Assembly (NCBI GenBank): GCA_002335495.1 | Contig: DDBW01000002.1 | Span: forward strand, 1-64,000 | Reading direction: 5' to 3' | From: Candidatus Dojkabacteria bacterium UBA2022 | Lineage (GTDB): Bacteria > Patescibacteriota > Dojkabacteria > SC72 | DNA length: 64,000 bases | Shown: piece after piece, positions 56,694 through 64,000 of the stretch | How positions within the stretch are numbered: the first letter of the stretch is position 1 | Layout: each line of letters begins with the position of its first letter | The notes under the pieces: generated by a model | Databases searched by the model: none | Seen by the model: the letters and a program-made list of their open reading frames with translations, nothing else | Told to the model about the DNA's origin: nothing | Position numbers and translations under genes: made by a program

Positions 56694-57009
56694 TAGTAGT
56701 GAGAACCCTCCCAATCTAGAAATTTTAGCGAAAGGCTCACTTGTTATTTCCACACAAGAAATTTCTGTTAGATCTGGGAGGTTTGTACCAGTTGGGAGCT
56801 GGGGGGTTGTCACTGATATCCACGAAGAAGAGGGTGATTCTGTTTACTCCGTTACATTCTATAAAAAAGCTAATCGAGTGCTTAGAGGGGATCTAATACA
56901 TATGTATATATTGGGTGAGTATCTACGCCCAGCTGGTCTTCTTGAGATAGAGGGTCTGGATATGGAACAGTATCGGACTCTTATTTCTATAATGGCACAG
57001 TTTGACTAG
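56680..57009 (+). CDS. small hypothetical protein
   Basis: 109 residues. The middle (RFVPVGSWGVVTDIHEEEGDSVYSVTFYKK) looks like a small SH3-like beta barrel; the rest has no motif. It overlaps the winged-helix gene by 14 bp and is probably its cotranscribed partner. Function unknown. Confidence 0.6.
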   Translation: MQNYSSSENPPNLEILAKGSLVISTQEISVRSGRFVPVGSWGVVTDIHEEEGDSVYSVTFYKKANRVLRGDLIHMYILGEYLRPAGLLEIEGLDMEQYRTLISIMAQFD

Positions 57010-57015
57010 TTTTAG

Positions 57016-57044
57016 TTGTTCGTATAGCTCTATTTTGATATAAT
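57016..57044 (+). promoter_or_regulatory. promoter of the valS T-box leader
   Basis: TTGTTC (57016-57021), a 17-bp spacer and TATAAT (57039-57044, preceded by TGA) form a near-consensus sigma-70 promoter. Transcription would start near 57051. Confidence 0.75.
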
Positions 57045-57050
57045 CCCTTA

Positions 57051-57270
57051 ACCGTTATTACAGAGCTTGTCCCTCTGGAGGTCTGAGAAGAACTGTATAT
57101 ACAGGGTAGAACTCAGCAGAAGGTGAACTGCAAATTCATCCCCATATATAAATGTATGGATTAAGTCTATATTAGTAATGATATAGAGAAACAAGGTGGT
57201 ACCACGGAATATCCGTCCTTGGCTAAGTATAAACAATGTTTATGTTTAGTCGAGGACGTTTTTTATTTTA
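57051..57270 (+). promoter_or_regulatory. T-box riboswitch controlling valS
   Basis: The leader of about 220 nt has the conserved T-box sequence AAACAAGGTGGTACCACGG (57189-57207), whose bulge pairs with the CCA end of uncharged tRNA. An antiterminator partner (TCCGTCCTTG) follows, overlapping a strong terminator. Upstream, a stem (CTGAG/CTCAG, 57082-57117) with AGAA and GGTAGAA loop sides resembles the distal part of stem I. Val is expected as amino acid because valS follows; GTG at 57123-57125 could be the specifier codon, but this is not certain. Uncharged tRNA-Val would favour readthrough into valS. Confidence 0.88.
57215..57270 (+). terminator. T-box leader terminator
   Basis: Nearly 20 bp of hairpin stem with some G-T pairs: GTCCTTGGCTAAGTATAAAC pairs with the strand ending TTTAGTCGAGGAC. 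It is followed by GTTTTTTATTTT. The 5' arm overlaps the T-box antiterminator partner, so the two structures exclude each other. Confidence 0.85.
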
Positions 57271-57287
57271 TATAACTAATAATTACT

Positions 57288-59597
57288 ATGAAGAGTACAA
57301 AAGCCGAACTAATACCTAAAGCATTTGATTCTAAATCGCAGGAAGAAAGTCTATATAAGCTCTGGGAAGAGAGCGGATACTTTAAACCGGATAACGTACA
57401 GAAGTATCTTGAAAATAGTAATAAAGAGGTTCAGAAACCCTTTGTTATGACCCTACCCCCTCCAAATGCAAACGGAGATCTGCACATGGGACATACATGT
57501 GGATACTCCTTCCATGATGCAATGGGTCGATTTAATAGAATGACTGGACATCCAACTCTCTTAATCGCAGGGAAGGATCACGCTGGAATTCAGACCGAGA
57601 CAGTTTTCACCAAAAGGCTCAGAGCTGAAGGAATCGATAAGTGGGATTTGGGAAGAGAAGAATTTAATAAAAGGTGTTATGAATTCTGCTTGAACGCTGC
57701 GGACAATGCAAGAAGTCAGGAAAAGAGAATTGGGCTTTCAGCCGATTGGGATAGTGAGTTCTTTACCCTAGACCCAAGATTAACCGATGTAATATACGAA
57801 ACATTCTTTAAGATGTTGGAAGATGGTTTGGTTTATAGAGATAAGAGGATAATTAATCAATGTCCACACTGTAGAACTGCATTGGCTGATATTGATACCT
57901 ACCACAAGGAACTTCCCGGAGTATTTGTTTACATGGTATATCCATTTGTTGACGAAGCGGATAAGGAGCTTGCGAAGAAGAAGTTTGGAGCTGAAGGAAT
58001 TACTGTTGCTACAACCCGTCCTGAAACTATGCTTGGAGACACTGCTGTTGCGGTCAATCCAAACGATGAGAGGTATAAAGAGTTTATAGGAAAGAAAGTC
58101 CTCCTCCCTATAGCAAATCGTGAGATCCCGGTTATCGCTGATGATGCAATTGATATCGAAACCGGAACAGGTGCCCTCAAGGTCACTCCTGCTCATTCCC
58201 CAATCGATTTTGAAATTGCCCAAAGACACAACCTTGAAATCATTAATGTTATTAATGAAGAAGGTAAGATGTCGGGTAAAGTTCCTGAAAGATTTTTAGG
58301 AATGGAGACGATTGATTGCTCTAAGGCTTTAGTTAAAGAGCTTCAGGAGTTAGGGCTATTTGTAAACTTAGAGAGAATCAAGCATGAGGTTGCCGTATGT
58401 GAAAGATGTGATACTCCTATCCAACCGATTATCTCTTTCCAGTGGTATGTTAATACCAAGCCTTTGGCAGAAAAAGCTCTAGAAGCTTTAAATACAGGCG
58501 CTACCAAAGTTATTCCGGAAGGGCAACAGAAAGCTCTTACATACTTCTTTGAAAATATTCAACCATGGTGTATTTCAAGGCAGTTATGGTGGGGACATAG
58601 AATTCCGGTATGGTATAGCGGAAGTAAGGAGTTACATGATTGGTTGATGGATAATCCTGGTAAAACTACTCAGGATTTTGAGAAAGAGGTAGGTAAGGAG
58701 GCTCATGGAAGTGGTAAGGTCTTTGCTTCTGTTGAGAAACCAAATGTCGATCCAGATTGGGATAATGAGAAAAACTTAGAGTTTGAAGCTGAGCAGGATG
58801 TTTTTGATACCTGGTTTAGTTCAGGACAGTGGCCATTTTCAACTACAACCTCTATTGGAGGATTTGATAAATATTTCCCAACTGATGTGATGGTACACGC
58901 TAGGGATATTCTTTTCTGGTGGAGCGCAAGAATGATGATGTTGAGCTTGTATAGAACTGGTAAAACCCCTTTCCATACAGTCTTCTTGCATGGAATTATA
59001 AATGCTCCTGATGGAACGAAAATGTCGAAATCTAGAGGTAACACCGTCTCGCCCGTTGAACTGTTTGATAAATATGGAGTGGATTCACTCCGTCTATGGT
59101 ACTACTCCGATGCCCTGCCTGGTGCTAATGCTCCGTTGAGGGAGGAAAAGATTAAAGGTAATCGAAATTTTGTAAATAAAATATGGAATGCGAGTAGGTT
59201 TGTTTTAATGAATATTGATGATAGTGAGTTAGATAGCATTAGGGATAGACTAGAAAAAGCTGGGTTTGATGGAGAGAGAGTTAATGCAAATAAAGAGCAT
59301 GTAGGAAAGGTTGTAGAGTATTTGAGCAAGCATCAGTACAATCTTGGAACAGAGCAGATTAGAGAGTTCTTCTGGCATGAGTACTGTGATAAATGGATTG
59401 AGGAAGTAAAGGCTGCTATCAAAGATGAGCAGGTTGGATCAGAGAAGAGGATAGAACTTCTTTCTGAGCTAGTATTCCTTCTTAAAGAGAATCTAAAAAT
59501 TATGCATCCATTCATTCCTTATATTACAGAAGCTGTATGGCAGGAGCTAGTGAAGCTTGAGCTTGCTGATGGAATATTAATGATTCAGCAAATATAA
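57288..59597 (+). CDS. valS: Valyl-tRNA synthetase (short form)
   Basis: 769 residues, class I synthetase charging tRNA-Val. HIGH motif appears as PPPNANGDLHMGHTCG, KMSKS as GTKMSKSRGNTVSP. The editing (CP1) domain is present (VATTRPETMLGDTAVAVNP, TGALKVTPAHSP), as is the WCISRQLWWGHRIPVWY block. The protein ends soon after the anticodon-binding helix (HPFIPYITEAVWQEL), about 100-180 residues shorter than the usual enzyme, so the C-terminal coiled-coil tRNA arm is missing. A T-box leader regulates it. Confidence 0.96.
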   Translation: MKSTKAELIPKAFDSKSQEESLYKLWEESGYFKPDNVQKYLENSNKEVQKPFVMTLPPPNANGDLHMGHTCGYSFHDAMGRFNRMTGHPTLLIAGKDHAGIQTETVFTKRLRAEGIDKWDLGREEFNKRCYEFCLNAADNARSQEKRIGLSADWDSEFFTLDPRLTDVIYETFFKMLEDGLVYRDKRIINQCPHCRTALADIDTYHKELPGVFVYMVYPFVDEADKELAKKKFGAEGITVATTRPETMLGDTAVAVNPNDERYKEFIGKKVLLPIANREIPVIADDAIDIETGTGALKVTPAHSPIDFEIAQRHNLEIINVINEEGKMSGKVPERFLGMETIDCSKALVKELQELGLFVNLERIKHEVAVCERCDTPIQPIISFQWYVNTKPLAEKALEALNTGATKVIPEGQQKALTYFFENIQPWCISRQLWWGHRIPVWYSGSKELHDWLMDNPGKTTQDFEKEVGKEAHGSGKVFASVEKPNVDPDWDNEKNLEFEAEQDVFDTWFSSGQWPFSTTTSIGGFDKYFPTDVMVHARDILFWWSARMMMLSLYRTGKTPFHTVFLHGIINAPDGTKMSKSRGNTVSPVELFDKYGVDSLRLWYYSDALPGANAPLREEKIKGNRNFVNKIWNASRFVLMNIDDSELDSIRDRLEKAGFDGERVNANKEHVGKVVEYLSKHQYNLGTEQIREFFWHEYCDKWIEEVKAAIKDEQVGSEKRIELLSELVFLLKENLKIMHPFIPYITEAVWQELVKLELADGILMIQQI

Positions 59598-59618
59598 ATT
59601 AATATATCACTATACATT

Positions 59619-59973
59619 ATGGCTATTTTGTACATTGACGATGACTCCGCTACTCTCAAGCCGTTTAAGCAGATTTTAGAGTTTCAAGGATTTATAGTTA
59701 TGACCTCTGAGAGCTCTGAAGAAGGTTTGAAAACACTACAGGAAAGGTGAAATTTCATGTGTAGTTTGCGACGGTGTAGCCCAAAGAAATCGTGTAGAAG
59801 AGTTTTGTCATCGTAATGATATTGGATTTTGTCTTTTTTCCGGAGACGAAACAGAGGTTCAATTTGAAACCAGTGTTGTAATTACTAAGGGGCAGAAAGA
59901 GACCTTGGATGAATTAAAAGCTTTTTGCCAAGTATATGAAGCAAAAGAGGGAAGGGATAAATTCGAATTATAA
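59619..59973 (+). pseudogene. receiver-domain response regulator broken by a one-base frameshift
   Basis: ATG 59619 starts MAILYIDDDSATLKPF, a receiver domain, but reads TGA at 59748-59750. Dropping one A from GGAAAGG (59743-59745) joins it to the frame EISCVVCDGVAQRN..., which has the phospho-acceptor Asp (CVVCDG), the switch Ser (CLFSGDE) and the Lys (VVITKGQ), ending TAA at 59971-59973. The 355-bp span is one base more than a multiple of three. So the complete single-domain regulator would be 118 residues. It starts 21 bp after valS and may be a pseudogene, a sequence error, or recoded. Confidence 0.75.
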
Positions 59974-59974
59974 A

Positions 59975-61729
59975 TTAGGATATCTCTGGATTCTCCAACT
60001 TCTCAAATAGTATTTCCGCCTTGTTGAGTTTTACTCCAGGGCGGATTTCTGTAAAGTTCCAATTATTTACATGCTCTCTTACAAAACCGTTCTCTTCTAA
60101 ATCATTATTTTGGTCATACTCATTCTCAATGTTTAGAAATTGGTTAACTTTTTTCATTGAGAATGGTAGGTATGGTTTCAATAGTATTCTCAAAGCATTT
60201 ACAATCTGTATATTGTTATAAATAATATGCCCAGCTAAGTTGCGATCTGTTTTTATTTTTTCCCAAGGAGCTTGGTCGTTAAAATATTTATTTGCAAATT
60301 TACCCAGCTCTAGAATATGTTCAATTGATTGTACAAACTTACACTCCTCGATACTCTTGCCAACCTTCTTAAAAGTCAGATCAATTTTCTCTCTTACCTC
60401 TTCATCTACCTCGCCTTCTGGTACGACTCCATCAAATTTATTTTCCGTGAATGTGAGGGTGCGATTTATGAAGTTACCAATATTCGCAACAAGCTCATTA
60501 TTGTTGGCGTCAATTAAATCCTTCCAGGTATATTCTCTATCATGATTTTCAGGGGCATACCTTACAAAGAAGTATCTAAGCAGGTCTGGGTTATACTTAT
60601 CAATTACTGCGTCTAACGTAATACCTGTTCCATCTCCTTTAGACATTTTCTTTCCCTGATACATGAGCATCTTGTTCGCAGGGACATCAAATGGAAGTTG
60701 TAGTGGGTCGTTATTGGACTCTCCAGGCAGTTTGTATTTATCTAAAAGCTCTGGTTTACTGTATTTCTGATTATATGCAACTATTTCAGCTGGCCACATA
60801 ACGGTATGAAAAGGTACGTTTCCCCCTGCTACGAAATAGTAGTGTTTACACTCTGGATCTTTCCAGAAGGTTTCCCAAAGAGAAGGTGATTCCTGCTTCT
60901 GTGCCCACTCTATTGCTGCTGACAGGTATCCTACCACAGCCTCAATCCAAACATATATTACCTTATCATCCCATCCCTCTATCGGAACTTTTATCCCAAA
61001 TGAGAGATCTCTGGTTACTGCTCTTGGTTCTAGTCCTTGCTTCAGCCACCCTCTTGTAAACTCCCTCACCCATTTCCTCCATGGTTTGTCGCTCTTCTTT
61101 ATCCACTTCTCTATATCTGGCTGTAATTTGGAAAGGTTAAGGTAGAAATGCTTTGTCTTTTTCAACTTTGGTTTTGCATCAGAAAGGGTACTGTATGGAT
61201 CTATTAAATCTGTTGGGTTTAAATATGCTCCACATTCTGGGCATTCATCCCCTCTTGCATTTGTTGCTCCACATTTAGGACATGTGCCTTTTACATATCT
61301 GTCTGGCAAAAATCTTTTTACTTTGGCGTCGTAGTACTGTTCTGATTCTTTTATATCCAAAAAACCTAACTCATTTAGAACCATAAAGATATTCTGAACT
61401 ACCTCTCGGTGATTATCGGTTGTGGTCTTAGTGTAGTTCTCATAAAGAAGCCCGAGTTTTTTAAATGTTTCTACAATCTTTTCATGAGAATCTTCGGCAA
61501 GCTTGTTAGGGGTTATTCCAAGGTCTTCTGCTTTAGCCAGTATTGGTGCTCCGTGGCTATCGCTTCCTGATACCATTAAAACCTGGTTTCCTTTTAATCT
61601 ATGGTAACGAGCAAATACATCTGTGACAATATTCTGTCCTGCCAAATGTCCAAGGTGAATATTTCCATTGGCGTATGGCCAGGAGACTCCAATAAATATT
61701 TTTTCAGGCTTGCCATTTTTGACTTGCAT
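59975..61729 (-). CDS. metG: Methionyl-tRNA synthetase
   Basis: About 584 residues, class I. HIGH is PYANGNIHLGHLAG, and the KMSKS loop reads GKKMSKGDGTGI. A zinc knuckle CPKC..CPEC (about residue 150-170) marks a metal-bound connective domain. The anticodon-binding domain follows, without the C-terminal dimerisation (EMAP) domain. The ATG at 61729 is chosen because TATAAT lies 6 bp upstream; an ATG five codons further out would be inside the promoter. It is divergent from pilN with a 60-bp gap. Confidence 0.95.
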   Translation of the reverse strand: MQVKNGKPEKIFIGVSWPYANGNIHLGHLAGQNIVTDVFARYHRLKGNQVLMVSGSDSHGAPILAKAEDLGITPNKLAEDSHEKIVETFKKLGLLYENYTKTTTDNHREVVQNIFMVLNELGFLDIKESEQYYDAKVKRFLPDRYVKGTCPKCGATNARGDECPECGAYLNPTDLIDPYSTLSDAKPKLKKTKHFYLNLSKLQPDIEKWIKKSDKPWRKWVREFTRGWLKQGLEPRAVTRDLSFGIKVPIEGWDDKVIYVWIEAVVGYLSAAIEWAQKQESPSLWETFWKDPECKHYYFVAGGNVPFHTVMWPAEIVAYNQKYSKPELLDKYKLPGESNNDPLQLPFDVPANKMLMYQGKKMSKGDGTGITLDAVIDKYNPDLLRYFFVRYAPENHDREYTWKDLIDANNNELVANIGNFINRTLTFTENKFDGVVPEGEVDEEVREKIDLTFKKVGKSIEECKFVQSIEHILELGKFANKYFNDQAPWEKIKTDRNLAGHIIYNNIQIVNALRILLKPYLPFSMKKVNQFLNIENEYDQNNDLEENGFVREHVNNWNFTEIRPGVKLNKAEILFEKLENPEIS

Positions 61730-61735
61730 AATTGT

Positions 61736-61741
61736 ATTATA
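61736..61741 (-). promoter_or_regulatory. -10 element (TATAAT) of metG
   Basis: TATAAT on the minus strand ends 6 bp before the metG ATG, implying a leaderless transcript. Confidence 0.55.
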
Positions 61742-61789
61742 CAATATATTCTGTAATAGTAGTTATAATCTATACTTTACTACTGCCCA

Positions 61790-62356
61790 ATGCCAGCGAA
61801 AATTAAACGAAGAACAATAAACCTCTTAGAACCTATTGGTGCCCCTGCCGACACTTGGAGTGCGATATATGCATGGGTGTTCAATGTTGGTAGATATCTT
61901 ATGTTGGCAATTGAAATCATCGTTTTGGTTGTATTCTTCTCCCGATTTGTATTGGATCGACAGAATCATGATCTCACCGAGGAGATCAATGATAAGGCTT
62001 TTCTATTGTCTAACCAAAATTTCAGACTTGAAGAGGTTCGATATAAGAACACACACTTAGTTTTAAACGATATATATCGATTATCGAATGGGCAGCCTCT
62101 AAACTCTGAAGATATAGCTTTACTTCTCAGCTCAGTACCAAGTGGTCTGACTCTTGATAAGTTTGCATACAATAATGGAAGAGTTTCGCTTACTGTTGTA
62201 GGAAGCGACATCTCAACAATTAGAGATTATGAATTCTCACTAAGACAGAATACCAACTATGAAAATGTTACATTTACAGTATCAAGGTCTGGGGTCAGTA
62301 AAGCCGATTATGATGTTGTGATTTCTCTAACGGTTAAGTTACAGGAGGATAAATAA
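61790..62356 (+). CDS. pilN: PilN-like pilus assembly protein
   Basis: 188 residues. INLLEPIGAPADTW near the N-terminus is the PilN-type motif (INLLP in classical PilN) that binds PilM. One membrane helix (LMLAIEIIVLVVFFSRFVLD) is followed by a coiled segment and a ferredoxin-like beta/alpha domain. In type IV pilus systems PilM, PilN and PilO form the inner-membrane alignment complex. Its stop overlaps pilO (TAATG). Confidence 0.82.
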   Translation: MPAKIKRRTINLLEPIGAPADTWSAIYAWVFNVGRYLMLAIEIIVLVVFFSRFVLDRQNHDLTEEINDKAFLLSNQNFRLEEVRYKNTHLVLNDIYRLSNGQPLNSEDIALLLSSVPSGLTLDKFAYNNGRVSLTVVGSDISTIRDYEFSLRQNTNYENVTFTVSRSGVSKADYDVVISLTVKLQEDK

Positions 62357-62955
62357 TGGCAGAGTCAAAAGGAGTTGGATATCTAAAAATTATAAACGGT
62401 TCGGTTCAAAATAAAACATATAGTTTTGCTGTCTTTACCGTTATTGTTGTAATTGTTCTCCTTGTAGGAGCTATTCGCCCTACCCTTCTAACTATTACGA
62501 AGATTAACAAGGATATAGAGGAAAAAACTTTGATTAATGAACAATTGGATTCTAAGCTTGATAATCTTGCGAGATTGAATAGTCAGTACAGTGAACGAAA
62601 CGAGGATATTGAAGTGCTTCCACTTATGTTCCCAACTCAAGGTAACTTTAGTCTTTTTATGTCTAATATTGAAACCATAGCAAAATCAAATGGATATACC
62701 TTAAATTCTATAACTTTTGGTAGTCCGAATGATCTTGATTATAAATATACAGTTCTCAAACCATGGATTGCTCGTATTACAGTCACAGGTAACCGATCAA
62801 ATATCGTAAAGCTACTAAGTGCATATGAGAGTATGCCTATGTATCCGATTGTAAATAAGCTCTCATTTGCTAGAAACGCTTCTGCAGGGGGACTTGCTCA
62901 ATTTAGTGTCGACCTTGTTATCTTTAGAATAGATGATCCTAACTTTTATAACTAA
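62356..62955 (+). CDS. pilO: PilO-like pilus assembly protein
   Basis: 199 residues with one N-terminal membrane helix (FAVFTVIVVIVLLVGAIRPTLL), a coiled-coil (TKINKDIEEKTLINEQLDSKLDNL) and a ferredoxin-like domain, the usual PilO layout. It would pair with PilN outside the membrane. The ATG overlaps the pilN stop; the next gene starts after 5 bp. Confidence 0.8.
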   Translation: MAESKGVGYLKIINGSVQNKTYSFAVFTVIVVIVLLVGAIRPTLLTITKINKDIEEKTLINEQLDSKLDNLARLNSQYSERNEDIEVLPLMFPTQGNFSLFMSNIETIAKSNGYTLNSITFGSPNDLDYKYTVLKPWIARITVTGNRSNIVKLLSAYESMPMYPIVNKLSFARNASAGGLAQFSVDLVIFRIDDPNFYN

Positions 62956-62960
62956 ATACT

Positions 62961-63206
62961 ATGAAACTTAATGCCATACCTGTCTTAATTCTCCTTTTGA
63001 TTGTGACTGTTGCATGGGTTGGTTTTAGTATATATTTTAATAGTACCGAGCTTGATATTGACCCTAATGCTACCAGCTACATGCAGAATATAAATCCTGT
63101 TTTCGATGTAAGAGGGTTGGATGATTTAATGGAAAGAAGTGAAGAAAATCTCCCAATATCTCCTGATGAGTTTTTGAATGCTGTTAATCCTACCGATTCA
63201 GAGTAG
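62961..63206 (+). CDS. small membrane-anchored protein of the pilNO operon
   Basis: 81 residues with one N-terminal helix (AIPVLILLLIVTVAWVGFSIYF) and an acidic, Asn/Asp-rich tail (ELDIDPNATSYMQNINPVFD). The tail is probably outside. It follows pilO by 5 bp in the place where PilP would be in classical operons, but it has no lipobox and no similarity that I see. Its end is 3 bp from the convergent sigma factor gene. Confidence 0.65.
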   Translation: MKLNAIPVLILLLIVTVAWVGFSIYFNSTELDIDPNATSYMQNINPVFDVRGLDDLMERSEENLPISPDEFLNAVNPTDSE

Positions 63207-63209
63207 GTA

Positions 63210-64000
63210 CTAGCTGCTTATGTAGTTATTGAGTTTCTTTGCGGATGATTTTTCCTTTAGTTTTTTGAGAGCCTTGGCTTCAATCTGTCTGATACGCTCT
63301 CTTGTTACTCCAAACTCTTTTCCAACCTCTTCCAAAGTTCTGGTTACTCCATCTTCTAATCCAAACCTTAAGGATAGCACTCTTCTCTCTCTCTCCTGGA
63401 GGGTATCCAAAATCTCATGAATTTGGTTCTTTAGATATTCTAATGTGGCATACTCCTCTGGTGATTGAGACCAATCGTCAGGGATTATATCCAGTAACTG
63501 GCTGTCCTTTTCATCTCCAATCGGAGTTTGTAGGGAAGATGGATTTTGAGATATTTTTCTAATTTCAACAACCTTCTCGAGCTCAATATCCATTTCTTTT
63601 GCAATTTCCTGATCGGTTGGTTTTCTTCCAAGTTTGGTAGTTAAGGTCGAGTTCACTTTGTTGAACTTATTAATAGTTTCAATCATGTGCACTGGAATAC
63701 GGATAGTTCTAGCCTGGTCTGCGATTGCTCTTGTAATTGCTTGTCTTATCCACCAAGTTGCATAGGTTGAGAACTTAAAACCTCGTAAGTAGTCGAACTT
63801 TTCAACAGCGCGCATCAATCCCATATTTCCTTCCTGAATAAGGTCGAGAAGTTCAAGGCCGCTTTTTGCATACTTCTTTGCGATGCTAACTACGAGTCTA
63901 AGGTTTGCAGTTATCAAAAGCTGTGATGCTTCTTTATCTCCTGCCTCGAGTCTTTTTGCTAAGATGACTTCTTCTTCTCCTGTTAAAAGAGGAATTTTTC
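63210..64000 (-). CDS. rpoD: Primary sigma factor RpoD (5' part beyond window)
   Basis: About 263 C-terminal residues; the open frame continues through the right edge ([20 protein letters not shown], region 1.2), so the N-terminus is missing. Region 2 is [60 protein letters not shown] (quoted only to mark positions: from SIAKKY to WWIRQA). Region 3 has [12 protein letters not shown], and region 4 has [26 protein letters not shown], which bind the -35 box. It is the housekeeping sigma that would read the TATAAT promoters seen in this window. Confidence 0.95.
   Translation of the reverse strand, partial: KIPLLTGEEEVILAKRLEAGDKEASQLLITANLRLVVSIAKKYAKSGLELLDLIQEGNMGLMRAVEKFDYLRGFKFSTYATWWIRQAITRAIADQARTIRIPVHMIETINKFNKVNSTLTTKLGRKPTDQEIAKEMDIELEKVVEIRKISQNPSSLQTPIGDEKDSQLLDIIPDDWSQSPEEYATLEYLKNQIHEILDTLQERERRVLSLRFGLEDGVTRTLEEVGKEFGVTRERIRQIEAKALKKLKEKSSAKKLNNYISS

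Noticed and set aside
59748..59750. Programmed +1 frameshift in the receiver gene
   Set aside because: AGG-TGA lacks the known prfB-type CTT-TGA slippery site and the tRNA would re-pair poorly with GGT; a simple one-base insertion is more likely.

Overview
The window looks like part of a Patescibacteria (Candidate Phyla Radiation) genome. It is AT-rich and densely packed, with many 1-20 bp overlaps. It carries a PilM/PilN/PilO set, a baseplate-J-like membrane protein, VirB2-like T4SS pilins, a giant Fn3/DUF2341 surface protein and many short hypothetical proteins. TAA, TAG and TGA all end genes, so translation table 11 fits and the UGA-Gly code of Gracilibacteria/Absconditabacteria does not. 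The exact phylum (Dojkabacteria or Katanobacteria would be my guesses) cannot be settled from the sequence alone.

Left arm (1-38 kb). Two pilin-like genes, a UvrD-type helicase-nuclease, endonuclease IV and an HD hydrolase lead to tRNA-Ser(GCT). A 25-bp direct repeat of the tRNA 3' end then brackets a ~1-kb islet with a HEPN-like gene. Next come a zinc metalloprotease, small conserved proteins, an Asp/Glu racemase homologue, an SGNH hydrolase and a heliorhodopsin with all key residues. A 2411-aa surface protein (14.0-21.2 kb) carries three phage-tail-collar-like HxH modules, a long Fn3 array and C-terminal membrane/carboxypeptidase-regulatory domains. The tmRNA gene (25.4-25.9 kb) has an unusually long predicted tag. 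An operon-like run (SpoU methyltransferase, SDR, kinase-like, LURP-one, OGG1-type glycosylase), a GT4 glycosyltransferase, a pseudopilin, tRNA-Ser(CGA) and membrane proteins complete this arm.

Origin region (37-46.7 kb). dnaN and dnaA flank a 474-bp T-rich gap with DnaA-box-like sequences. The strand composition bias appears to flip here, so this is the likely oriC. Rightward follow an unknown protein, a GAF histidine kinase and the conserved rpmH-rnpA-yidD-yidC-jag cluster, then an O-antigen-ligase-like protein.

Right arm (46.6-64 kb). tRNA-Ser(GGA) overlaps a Nudix gene. A leftward operon encodes RNase J, a membrane GT2, a PilM/FtsA-like ATPase and a baseplate-J-like protein. valS lies behind a complete T-box riboswitch with promoter and terminator. 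metG is divergent from pilN-pilO, and the primary sigma factor runs off the right edge.

Two cross-cutting features stand out. Many genes have a TATAAT-like -10 box 4-8 bp before the start codon, which implies widespread leaderless mRNAs. Four genes are interrupted, two by in-frame TAA codons and two by single-base frameshifts in short homopolymers.
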